Source of the DNA: Candidatus Poribacteria bacterium
Lineage (GTDB): Bacteria; Poribacteria; WGA-4E; GCA-2687025
NCBI GenBank assembly: GCA_016866785.1
Contig: VGLH01000020.1
Span: forward strand, 1 to 38,973
Direction of reading: 5' to 3'
DNA: 38,973 bases
The notes below the pieces were generated by a model. The model did no database searches. It was not told the origin of the DNA and worked only from the letters and a program-made list of their open reading frames with translations. Made by a program: the position numbers and the translations under genes. Of this stretch, positions 30,766-38,973 are shown piece by piece (the first letter of the stretch is position 1; every line of letters begins with the position of its first letter).

Positions 30766-31143
30766 GTGACCAATCCCACGACAATCGCCCTGATCGCCCA
30801 CGACGGCAAGAAGCCGGAGATGGTCAGCTTTGTGAAGGACCATCGCGACGTGCTGGCTGGATTCACGCTGCTGGCGACGGGAACCACGGGCAAGTACGTC
30901 CAGGACGCCGGGCTGACGGTCGAGCGGGTCGCATCGGGACCCATCGGCGGCGACGCGCAGATCGCCGCGCGGGTTGTCGAAGGCAGGTGCGACGCGGTGT
31001 TCTTTTTGCGGGATCCGCTTGGGATGCATCCCCACGATCCGGACATCGCCATGCTGATGCGCGTCTGCGACGTCCACGACGTGCCACTGGCGACGAACCT
31101 GGCGAGCGCCAAGCTGATGCTCCGCGCGCTCGTGGACGGCTGA
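30766..31143 (+). CDS. mgsA: Methylglyoxal synthase
   Basis: 125 residues from a GTG at 30766, chosen for GAGGAA 7 bases upstream and because homology starts there. It converts dihydroxyacetone phosphate to methylglyoxal, a bypass of lower glycolysis. Conserved residues are all present: His12 and KK in AHDGKK, catalytic Asp63 in SGPIGGDAQIAARV, and His90 and Asp93 in HPHDPDI. The FFLRDPL and PLATNLASA segments are family signatures. The protein is close to the shortest expected length; a longer start at 30715 would add 17 residues with no homology. It should be cytoplasmic and regulated by phosphate in other species. Confidence 0.95.
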   Translation: MTNPTTIALIAHDGKKPEMVSFVKDHRDVLAGFTLLATGTTGKYVQDAGLTVERVASGPIGGDAQIAARVVEGRCDAVFFLRDPLGMHPHDPDIAMLMRVCDVHDVPLATNLASAKLMLRALVDG

Positions 31144-31210
31144 GGCGTCAACCTCGACGCGACCCGCGCCGTTGACATGGAGAGCGCATCACTCCGAAAG
31201 GATCGCTGCC

Positions 31211-31459
31211 TTGTCGGTTCCCACAGACATGCGCCACTCGATGGGGTTCCGTTCCGTACGCCGGAACTACCAGAGCCTAGCCCTGTCCGTCTTGGACCAC
31301 GCCCTTCGTGACGCAACGGGAACCCGCGAAATGCCCCCCGAAGAGCGCGTCAACGCCAACGAGTTCCTCGAATCCGAGGAAGCCGAGTTCTGGGCGGAAG
31401 CCGCTGGCGTCAACATCTGGAAGATCCGCCGGCTCCTCCGCGAGCGCCTCGGTTCCTGA
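31211..31459 (+). CDS. Small conserved-looking hypothetical protein
   Basis: 82 residues from a TTG at 31211, chosen because AAAGGAT precedes it; ATG codons at 31229 and 31241 are in-frame alternatives. I do not recognise the family. The C-terminal half (ANEFLESEEAEFWAEAAGVNIWKIRRLLRERLG) looks like two helices ending in a basic segment, a possible small nucleic-acid or protein binder. There is no membrane segment. It is 67 bases after mgsA and convergent with the ATP synthase operon; only a weak 5-bp hairpin (31513-31526) separates them. Confidence 0.6.
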   Translation: MSVPTDMRHSMGFRSVRRNYQSLALSVLDHALRDATGTREMPPEERVNANEFLESEEAEFWAEAAGVNIWKIRRLLRERLGS

Positions 31460-31555
31460 ACCCGGGCACATCGAATCGCGACGAGACGACTCCCGATACC
31501 GGAGCGTTCCGGCAGGCGTTTGCCTGGCAGGGGTATGGTGGGCGCTTCAGGCGGT

Positions 31556-31972
31556 CTAGTCGCCGTGGCCACGGGCGACGGAGAGCCGGTTCGTCGCGCG
31601 CGCAAGGGCTGCTTCCGCCCGCACGTGGTCGATATCGGCGGCATGCGAGCGGACGCGTTCGAGAGCGCGGGCGCGGGCGCGTTCGGCGCGAGGAATGTCG
31701 ATCTCGCGGGCGAACTCCGCGCTGTCGGCGAGGATCGTGACGCCGGAGCGGCGCGCTTCGAGCACACCGCCGCCGATGGCAAGGTAGGATCGTTCGTCGC
31801 CCGCGCGCGTGATGCGGACCTCGCCGACCTCCAGACTGCTCACCAACGGGACGTGACCGCCCAGGACCTCGAAAGGCGACAGTGAGCCGGGAGCCAACAC
31901 CCCGACGACGTTGCCCTCGAAGACGATGCGCGCCGGCGTGATGATCCGCAGCGAAAAGGGTCGATCGTACAT
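31556..31972 (-). CDS. atpC: F1Fo ATP synthase subunit epsilon
   Basis: 138 residues. The N-terminal beta-sandwich has LRIITPARIVFEGNVVGVLAPG and the GGHVPLVSSLEVGEV pattern. The C-terminal helical hairpin (ERARARALERVRSHAADIDHVRAEAALARATNRLSVA) is complete, so it can couple rotation and inhibit ATP hydrolysis. It is the last gene of the atp operon, 33 bases after atpD. Length is normal. Confidence 0.96.
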   Translation of the reverse strand: MYDRPFSLRIITPARIVFEGNVVGVLAPGSLSPFEVLGGHVPLVSSLEVGEVRITRAGDERSYLAIGGGVLEARRSGVTILADSAEFAREIDIPRAERARARALERVRSHAADIDHVRAEAALARATNRLSVARGHGD

Positions 31973-32005
31973 GCAGCGCCGCTCCCGCGAAATCGCAACC
32001 CGTGG

Positions 32006-33463
<1,458 letters not shown>

Positions 33464-34327
33464 TTAGGAGTACTTCAATGCCTCCGCGCCGCCGACGATC
33501 TCCGCGATCTCCTTGGTGATCATCGTCTGGCGGACGCGGTTCCCTTGAAGCGTCAGCTCCCCGATCATATCCGCCGCGTTCTTCGACGCGTTCTCCATCG
33601 CCGTCATCCGCGCTCCCTGCTCCGACGCGTAGGATTCCAGCAGCACCCGCCAGACCTGCGTGTTCACCTGCTTAGGCAGCAGCGAGTCCAAAACGGCTTC
33701 GCGCGTCGGTTCGTAGAGATACTCCCACGCGGACGCCGCGCCTTCATCCGCCTCGGCGACGGGAATGGGAAGCAGCGTCTCGAGCCGCGTGTCCTGCTGC
33801 ATGACCGAGCGGAACTCGTTGAACACGACTTCGATGCGGTCGTACTCGGCGGACGAATACCGTGTGATGATGTCCCGCGCGATCGCCAGCGCGTCGGCGT
33901 GCGACAGCTTGCGGAACAGATCGACGTAGCGCTCGATCACGTTGTAGTTGCGCTTGCTGAAGAAGTCGTTGGCGCGTTTGCCGATGCAGATGATCCCCGT
34001 TTCTGACGGGAGCTCGGCAAGCCGTTCGGTCGCCTTGCGGATGACGTTCGTGTTGAAGCTGCCGCACAAGCCCCGATCCGCCGCGACGACGACGAGCAGA
34101 TGCCGATTCGCCTCGCGTTGGGTGAGTAGAGGGTGCTCGTAGCCTTCCAAGCCGACGATCAGGCTCCCGATCGTCTCCTGGAGCTCGTGGGCGTAGGGAC
34201 GCGCCGCCAGGACGTTCTCCTGGGCGCGCCGCAGCCGAGCTGCGGCGACCATGCGCATCGCGCGCGTCACGCGTTCGATGTTCTGAACGCTCTTGATCTG
34301 TCGGCGAATCTGCCTCAGCGTCGCCAC
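33464..34327 (-). CDS. atpG: F1Fo ATP synthase subunit gamma
   Basis: 287 residues. The central shaft is recognised from its two terminal helices: RQIRRQIKSVQNIERVTRAM at the start, and the C-terminal ERGARMTAMENASKNA-like stretch, here EQGARMTAMENASKNAADMI. The Rossmann-like middle carries VVVAADRGLCGSFNTNV. The start is GTG at 34325-34327, with GAGGAGGAA about 10 bases upstream. It joins F1 to the c-ring and drives catalysis by rotation. Confidence 0.97.
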   Translation of the reverse strand: MATLRQIRRQIKSVQNIERVTRAMRMVAAARLRRAQENVLAARPYAHELQETIGSLIVGLEGYEHPLLTQREANRHLLVVVAADRGLCGSFNTNVIRKATERLAELPSETGIICIGKRANDFFSKRNYNVIERYVDLFRKLSHADALAIARDIITRYSSAEYDRIEVVFNEFRSVMQQDTRLETLLPIPVAEADEGAASAWEYLYEPTREAVLDSLLPKQVNTQVWRVLLESYASEQGARMTAMENASKNAADMIGELTLQGNRVRQTMITKEIAEIVGGAEALKYS

Positions 34328-34387
34328 AGGCTAGGGGTTCCTCCTCGTCGACTGAGCGCGTCGATGCGGGATCGACGTCTCGACGTG

Positions 34388-35911
34388 CTACTCCGAGTCG
34401 ACGGAGAACGTCTTGCGGAACGTCGCGATGGCTTCGCGCAACTGCTCCAGGTCTTCGTCGGTCAGCTTGACGCCTGACTGCAGGCGCTGAACCGTCGAGG
34501 GCATCTCACGGTCGAAGTAGGCGTGCAGTTCGCGCTCGAACCGGCGGATCGAATCGACCGGCAGATCGTCCAGGATGCCTGTCTGCGCCGCGTAGATCGT
34601 CAGAATCTGCTTTCCGACGGGCATCGGCTCATATTGATCCTGCTTGAGGATTTCCCGGAGCCGCTCGCCGCGCCGAAGTTGCGCCAGCGTCGCCGGATCG
34701 AGGTCGGAGCCGAACTGCGCGAACGCCTGCACCTCGCGGAAGCGCGCGAGCTCCGGTCGCAGACGCCCGGCAAGCTGCTTCATCGCGGGAACCTGGGCGT
34801 TGCCGCCCACGCGCGACACCGACAGTCCGACGTTCATCGCCGGGCGGATGCCCGAATAGAACAAGCCCGGCTCCAAGATGATCTGTCCGTCCGTGATCGA
34901 CCACACGTTCGTCGGGATGTAGGTCGTGACGTCCTCTTCCTGCGTCTCGATGATCGGGATCGCCGTCAGCGATCCGCCGCCGAGGGCGTCGCTCATCCTC
35001 GCGGCGCGCTCTAGCAGGCGCGAGTGCAGGTAGAACACGTCGCCGGGATACGCCTCGCGCCCGGCGGGTCGGCGGAGAACCAGCGCCATTTCGCGGTATG
35101 CCCAGGCGTGCTTGGTCAGGTCGTCGTAGACGACGAGGGCGTGACGTCCGTTGTCGCGGAAGTACTCGCCGATGGCGGCTCCGGCGTAGGGAGCGAGCCA
35201 CTGGAGCGGGGCGGGTTCGCTCGCGGTCGCCGAGACGACGACGGTGTAGTCCATCGCGCCGTGGTCTTCGAGGGTCTTGACGACCTTGGCGACCGTCGAT
35301 CCCTTCTGACCGATGGCGACGTAGATGCAAAAGACGTTGCTGTCCTTCTGATTGATGATCGTGTCGATGAGGATGGCGGTCTTGCCGATCTGCCGGTCGC
35401 CGATGATGAGCTCGCGCTGCCCGCGTCCGATGGGCGTCGTGCTGTCGATCACCTTGATGCCGGTCTGCAGCGCCTCTTTCACGGGCTGACGGGAGACGAT
35501 GCCCGGAGCCTTGCGCTCGACGGGAAGGAACTGGTCCGTCTTGATGTCGCCCTTGCCGTCGAGCGGCAACCCGATGGGGTTGATGACGCGCCCGAGGACC
35601 GCGTCGCCGACGGGAACCTCGACGATGCGCCCGGTCCGCTTGACCGTGTCGGCTTCCTTGACGAGCTGGCTGTCGCCGAAGAGCACGCACCCGACGTTGT
35701 CGTCTTCGAGGTTCAGCGCCATTCCCATGACGTCGTTCGGGAACGACAGCAGCTCGCCTGCCATGACGTTCTGGAGACCGTGAACACGGGCGACGCCGTC
35801 GCCGACCTGGAGGACGGTTCCCGCGTCGTAGACGTCGACTTCCTTCTGGAACTGCTGAAGCGACTGCCTCAGGATTCGGGAGATTTCGTCAGGTCGGACC
35901 TGCTGTGCCAT
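34388..35911 (-). CDS. atpA: F1Fo ATP synthase subunit alpha
   Basis: 507 residues. The nucleotide-binding P-loop reads GDRQIGKTA, with Ile replacing the more usual Thr. The N-terminal [14 protein letters not shown] and the C-terminal [20 protein letters not shown] are typical. It forms the alternating alpha3beta3 ring with beta and holds non-catalytic nucleotide. The ATG follows GAGGAA. It lies 60 bases after atpH. Confidence 0.97.
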   Translation of the reverse strand: MAQQVRPDEISRILRQSLQQFQKEVDVYDAGTVLQVGDGVARVHGLQNVMAGELLSFPNDVMGMALNLEDDNVGCVLFGDSQLVKEADTVKRTGRIVEVPVGDAVLGRVINPIGLPLDGKGDIKTDQFLPVERKAPGIVSRQPVKEALQTGIKVIDSTTPIGRGQRELIIGDRQIGKTAILIDTIINQKDSNVFCIYVAIGQKGSTVAKVVKTLEDHGAMDYTVVVSATASEPAPLQWLAPYAGAAIGEYFRDNGRHALVVYDDLTKHAWAYREMALVLRRPAGREAYPGDVFYLHSRLLERAARMSDALGGGSLTAIPIIETQEEDVTTYIPTNVWSITDGQIILEPGLFYSGIRPAMNVGLSVSRVGGNAQVPAMKQLAGRLRPELARFREVQAFAQFGSDLDPATLAQLRRGERLREILKQDQYEPMPVGKQILTIYAAQTGILDDLPVDSIRRFERELHAYFDREMPSTVQRLQSGVKLTDEDLEQLREAIATFRKTFSVDSE

Positions 35912-35971
35912 CTGGACTCATTCCTCTTCCAAACGCTGAACGGACATCCTTGGGCTGCTGCGCGTCGAGCC

Positions 35972-36511
35972 CTACCCCTCGATCAGGCGTTCGCGCACCC
36001 TCGCCAACTGCCCCGTCAGCGAGGCGTCGACGACGGTGTCCGCGAGCTGAGCCACGAAACCTGCCTGTAGCGACGGGTCCACGTGCGTAACGAGTTCGAC
36101 GGTCGTGCCGCGCATGCGCGAGAGAGCCGCCGCCAGTGCCTGTGACTGCGCCTCGGTGAGCGGCACGGCGCTTCGGACGACTGCCTTCTCGACCCCGGAC
36201 CGTTCGTCGAGTTGTCGAAGCGCCTCTTCGACGGTCGGCTGAAGGTCGCGCTCACGCCGGCGATCGACCATCAGCAGCAGAAAGCTGACGAAGAGAGGAT
36301 GATACTGGTCGGCGAATAGCTGGTCGAATACGGCTCGCTTCGTCGCCGGGGGGATCAGCGAATCGGCGACGTAGGCGCGCAGTTCCTCGGCGCCCTCAAA
36401 CGCGCCCAACAAACTGGCGGCGGCTTCGCGGACCTCGGCGACTGTGTCCGCCTCGACGGCGGCGAGCACCAGCGCCTTGGCATATCGACGAGCGATGCGC
36501 AGGTTATGCAC
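35972..36511 (-). CDS. atpH: F1Fo ATP synthase subunit delta
   Basis: 179 residues. The N-terminal helical domain begins RIARRYAKALVLAAVE, and the C-terminal DPSLQAGFVAQLADTVVDASLTGQL matches the OSCP/delta signature. It ties F1 to the peripheral stalk. The start appears to be GTG at 36509-36511, with GAGG upstream. It is 26 bases after atpF. Confidence 0.95.
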   Translation of the reverse strand: MHNLRIARRYAKALVLAAVEADTVAEVREAAASLLGAFEGAEELRAYVADSLIPPATKRAVFDQLFADQYHPLFVSFLLLMVDRRRERDLQPTVEEALRQLDERSGVEKAVVRSAVPLTEAQSQALAAALSRMRGTTVELVTHVDPSLQAGFVAQLADTVVDASLTGQLARVRERLIEG

Positions 36512-36537
36512 GGGCGTGCCTCAACGAGCCGCTGGCG

Positions 36538-37170
36538 CTAACGCGCCTCCACAGCCCGCTCTGGAATCCGTTCGATGAAGTCGTTCACAAGCCGGCGATG
36601 CCGGTCATCGTTCAGGTCTTCGCTGAGAATCGTGCTCGCCGCCTGGATGGCGAGGTCCGCGACTTCCGTGCGAATCTGCCGGACCGCCGCCGCCGTTTCT
36701 CGTTCGATGGTCTCTCTCGCGCGTTCGAGCTCCGCTTCCGCTCCGGCGTGCGCCTTGGCGAGGATGTCGTCGCGGATGCGCGCGGCTTCCTCGACGGTCG
36801 CGTTCAGGCGCTGCATCGCCTCGCGTTCCGCGTCGATGAGGCGGCGCTGAGCTTCGGCGTTGCGCCGGTCGAGCTCCGCCTGATCCTCTTCGAGCTTCCG
36901 CAGGCGTGCGGCGATGTCGTCACGGCGCTTGTCCAGCAGCCCCCCGACACGGCGGAAGACCGCGAACCACAGGATGACGAACATGACGAGGAACCCGACG
37001 ACCTGCGCCAGGATGATCTTCGGGTCCAGATGGAGTTGCGCGGCGACGCCACCGCCACCCTCAGCGCCATGGGCGGCTTCCTCGGCAAAGGAAACCCACG
37101 CCATCGCCGTCATCGCCACGGTCATTGCCCCAAGGGCATATCGTCGTATCGCGCCGGTGAGTCTTAGCAT
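36538..37170 (-). CDS. atpF: F1Fo ATP synthase subunit b
   Basis: 210 residues, longer than the usual 155-170. The membrane helix (about 53-70, ILAQVVGFLVMFVILWFAVF) leads to a long charged coiled coil, as expected of the stator stalk. An extra hydrophobic N-terminal stretch (about 10-28) before a glycine- and alanine-rich loop looks like a signal peptide. That arrangement is known for some bacterial b subunits. The ATG at 37168-37170 is the only good start. Confidence 0.95.
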   Translation of the reverse strand: MLRLTGAIRRYALGAMTVAMTAMAWVSFAEEAAHGAEGGGGVAAQLHLDPKIILAQVVGFLVMFVILWFAVFRRVGGLLDKRRDDIAARLRKLEEDQAELDRRNAEAQRRLIDAEREAMQRLNATVEEAARIRDDILAKAHAGAEAELERARETIERETAAAVRQIRTEVADLAIQAASTILSEDLNDDRHRRLVNDFIERIPERAVEAR

Positions 37171-37194
37171 GTCGTCTGCCGGTCCCTAGCGTGC

Positions 37195-37224
37195 GCGGGA
37201 TGAGAGGGGAACCTCCCATCCCGC
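37195..37224 (-). promoter_or_regulatory. Intercistronic hairpin between atpE and atpF
   Basis: Two 13-base arms (37195-37207 and 37212-37224) with a 4-base loop. In the minus-strand message the arms pair fully, with 12 Watson-Crick pairs and one G-U. It lies 19 bases after the atpE stop and may protect or partly terminate the upstream message. Confidence 0.65.
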
Positions 37225-37242
37225 CAGCGATTCACCGTCGAA

Positions 37243-37590
37243 CTAGTGGGCGCCCATGTCCATCGCCGGAGCCGTGGGCGCAGCCGCCGGCAGCGAAGCC
37301 GGAGCCTCGACCTTCTGCTGCGCCTTCGTGACGTCGATCACTTCCTGAGGCGTCAGTTGCGGCAGCTTGCCCTGAACGACGAACGCCAGAACGAACGAAA
37401 GCAGAATGAACAGCTCGATGAACGCGAGACCGATGAGCATGGCGGTCTGGATCGCGGGAGCCGCCTCGGGCTGGCGAGACATCCCCTCAAGCCCCTGCGC
37501 GATCACCTTGCCTTGTGCCGTCGCGGCGGCGAGGATCGCGACCGGCAATCCGAAACCCACCGCGAGCGCGAGCGCTGCCAAATAGAGCAT
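37243..37590 (-). CDS. atpE: F1Fo ATP synthase subunit c, with C-terminal extension
   Basis: 115 residues from the ATG at 37590. Two membrane hairpin helices are joined by the polar loop LEGMSRQPE. The ion-binding carboxylate is Glu59 in GLAFIELFILLSF. Gln26 in AQGK lines up with a residue found in sodium-binding c subunits, but the residue after Glu59 is Leu, not Ser or Thr, so proton use is more likely. Residues 76-115 form an unusual alanine- and proline-rich tail (QLTPQEVIDVTKAQQKVEAP) not present in standard 70-90 residue subunits. Confidence 0.93.
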   Translation of the reverse strand: MLYLAALALAVGFGLPVAILAAATAQGKVIAQGLEGMSRQPEAAPAIQTAMLIGLAFIELFILLSFVLAFVVQGKLPQLTPQEVIDVTKAQQKVEAPASLPAAAPTAPAMDMGAH

Positions 37591-37654
37591 AGTGTCAGGC
37601 TCCAATCACCATCGTGAGTGTCTGTGAGGAACGCGAAGAACGTCCTCGTGTCAG

Positions 37655-37672
37655 GGTGAGCCGATGCTCACC
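37655..37672 (-). promoter_or_regulatory. Intercistronic hairpin between atpB and atpE
   Basis: GGTGAGC and GCTCACC pair over 7 bp with a 4-base loop, 12 bases after the atpB stop in the transcribed direction. With the hairpin at 37195 it flanks atpE on both sides. Confidence 0.5.
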
Positions 37673-37684
37673 GAACCGCAGCCG

Positions 37685-38563
37685 TCAGTGCGCCGCATGC
37701 GCCTGGGCGGCATGGTCGCCGTGCTCATGATCCCCATGGCTGTGGGCGTGTTCCAGGAACTGCCCGATGTAGACCGCCGTGAGGATCGAGAAGATGAAGG
37801 CTTGGATCAGACTCGCCAGCAAACCGATGAACAGAACCGGAAGCTGAACCGGGATGTAGAAGACCTGCGTCGCCAGAACGAACAGCGCGCCCAGCACGAC
37901 CTCTTTGGCGTAGATGTTCGCAAACAGACGGAGCGAGAGCGAAACCACGCGCGCGCCCTGCGTGATCGCCTCGATGGGGAACATCAGGATGCCCAGCCAG
38001 ACCGGGCGACCCCACAGGTGCATGAAATAGCCCCAGGGGCCCAGCTCCTTGATGGCGATGAACTGGACGAGCACGATGGATACGACCGCCAGAGCAATCG
38101 TCGTGTTCAACTCGGCGGTCGGAGCCTGGAACGCCGGGACGAAGCCGGATAAGTTCGCAACGAGGATGAAGACGAAGAACGACTCGATGAGTGGTAGGTA
38201 CTTCCGCCCAGCGGGCCCCAGCACCGGCGAAAACTGCTTGTCGAGCCCGTCCACGAGCCACTCGATGAAGTTCTGCGAACGCGTCACCGGCAGCGGGTTC
38301 AGCCTGCGGGCGAGCCACAGCATCGTCAGGATGATGACCACCAGGACGAGGATCGTGTTCGGAATGACGTCCAACTCGCCCCAGTTCGCCCGCGCGTAAA
38401 GCGCACGACGCCACGATTCCGGCAGGAGCGGCGCGAGGAAGGAGTTGTGCCCTTCGGTTGCAGCGCTCGCGGCGAACGGAATCGACAGGAATGCGCCGAT
38501 CCAGGCGCTCACGCGGAACGCACGTCTCGCACACGCACGAGGGGGTCTTGGATGGTCAGTCAT
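37685..38563 (-). CDS. atpB: F1Fo ATP synthase subunit a
   Basis: 292 residues from the ATG at 38561-38563. The essential arginine is Arg212 in SLSLRLFANIYAKEVV, and IEAITQGARVV and SLIQAFIFSILTAVYIG are family signatures. Five or six membrane helices are visible after residue 70. A signal-like stretch (RVSAWIGAFLSIPFAASAA) lies at the N-terminus. The C-terminal 21 residues contain eight histidines (HAHSHGDHEHGDHAAQ), an uncommon extension. It overlaps the preceding gene's end by 8 bases. Confidence 0.96.
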   Translation of the reverse strand: MTDHPRPPRACARRAFRVSAWIGAFLSIPFAASAATEGHNSFLAPLLPESWRRALYARANWGELDVIPNTILVLVVIILTMLWLARRLNPLPVTRSQNFIEWLVDGLDKQFSPVLGPAGRKYLPLIESFFVFILVANLSGFVPAFQAPTAELNTTIALAVVSIVLVQFIAIKELGPWGYFMHLWGRPVWLGILMFPIEAITQGARVVSLSLRLFANIYAKEVVLGALFVLATQVFYIPVQLPVLFIGLLASLIQAFIFSILTAVYIGQFLEHAHSHGDHEHGDHAAQAHAAH

Positions 38564-38973
38564 TGCGATCCGATGGTGGACGGGATGTTTGGAGCTTTCT
38601 GCCAACCTGTGACCAGATCAGGCTGAGAACCGCTCCGAAGTAGACAACGCACAGACCCAACGCGAACGACTCGAGCCGAAGCCAGCCTCTCCGATACAGG
38701 ACGTAGATCCCACTGCCGACGACCGCGTACTTGCCAACGAACCACCCGACCGTTCGAAGGCGGTTCCGCTTGCTCTGTCTCTGGTAGAGCCAACCGAGCG
38801 TACGCTCCAGCGACCAGAAGAACACGATCGCGACGGCGGATCCGATCAGCGCGCTTGCGGAGTGTTCGACTCCCCACGGCAGCGTGCCTAGTGCCATCAG
38901 CAACGCCAGTACAATACTGGCGCGGTACACGCCGACAATCAACCTCGAACGCACGTAGGACGGGATCGAAGAT
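38556..38973 (-). CDS. atpI: ATP synthase protein I-like membrane protein, 5' end not in the window
   Basis: At least 132 residues, with the frame open to the window edge. A GTG at 38952-38954 is a possible start, but no ribosome site precedes it, so the gene may begin outside. Four hydrophobic segments are seen: ASIVLALLMALGTL, ALIGSAVAIVFFWSL, VGKYAVVGSGIYVLY and FALGLCVVYFGAVLSL. Its place directly before atpB and its size fit the AtpI family, which helps assemble the c-ring or import magnesium. The identification rests on position and topology more than sequence. Confidence 0.7.
   Translation of the reverse strand, partial: SSIPSYVRSRLIVGVYRASIVLALLMALGTLPWGVEHSASALIGSAVAIVFFWSLERTLGWLYQRQSKRNRLRTVGWFVGKYAVVGSGIYVLYRRGWLRLESFALGLCVVYFGAVLSLIWSQVGRKLQTSRPPSDRND

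Noticed and set aside
31460-31555. Strong terminator after the atp operon
   Set aside because: Only a 5-bp stem (31513-31526) without a T-run is present, which is too weak to call.

Overview
The window is GC-rich and densely coded, with no rRNA, tRNA, phage or conjugation genes. The mix of genes points to an uncultured bacterium of the Poribacteria/Latescibacterota type: a phytanoyl-CoA dioxygenase-like gene, a Gfo/Idh/MocA oxidoreductase, secreted LamG proteins, an FG-GAP/UnbV protein paired with a TPR protein, a DUF5916 outer-membrane-type protein and a microcompartment electron-transfer pair. This placement rests on gene content only and is not proven. Two lipoproteins, a DUF5916 barrel-like protein and many signal peptides fit a Gram-negative-type envelope.

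Layout. 1-2624: end of an unidentified gene, a PhyH dioxygenase, and a fusion of pentapeptide repeats with a potassium channel. 2625-4913 (minus): PduS-like and PduT-like microcompartment redox proteins followed by an XRE regulator, read from a promoter that lies back to back with the promoter of two plus-strand envelope genes (5065-6325). 6356-8515: an accessory cassette (TIGR04255 protein, antitoxin-like protein, PIN nuclease) between two identical 25-base palindromes. 8542-10275: a Gfo/Idh/MocA oxidoreductase and a small membrane protein whose stop codon lies in the target duplication of a 201-bp MITE-like element. 10733-17648: three secreted LamG proteins, a minus-strand TPR plus FG-GAP/UnbV pair with a 12-bp coding tandem repeat, and a metallo-beta-lactamase-fold hydrolase.

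17741-22223: a tightly packed plus-strand run of glycosyltransferase, Hsp20, Lon and HisF. 22238-24844: a DUF5916 protein. 25121-28377 (minus): a DUF2089 zinc-ribbon regulator followed by two DUF4097 beta-solenoid proteins, with a near-consensus promoter in front. 28561-31459: an ACT-domain/UPF0210 pair, methylglyoxal synthase and a small unknown protein. 31556-38973 (minus): a complete F1Fo ATP synthase operon in the order I-a-c-b-delta-alpha-gamma-beta-epsilon.

The most unusual points are the microcompartment redox pair without its enzymes, the TIGR04255/antitoxin/PIN cassette, the MITE-like insertion on a stop codon, the in-frame WTSL repeat ahead of a signal peptide, a shared C-terminal tail on all three LamG proteins, the alternating loop code of the DUF4097 solenoid, and hairpins on both sides of the ATP synthase c-subunit gene.
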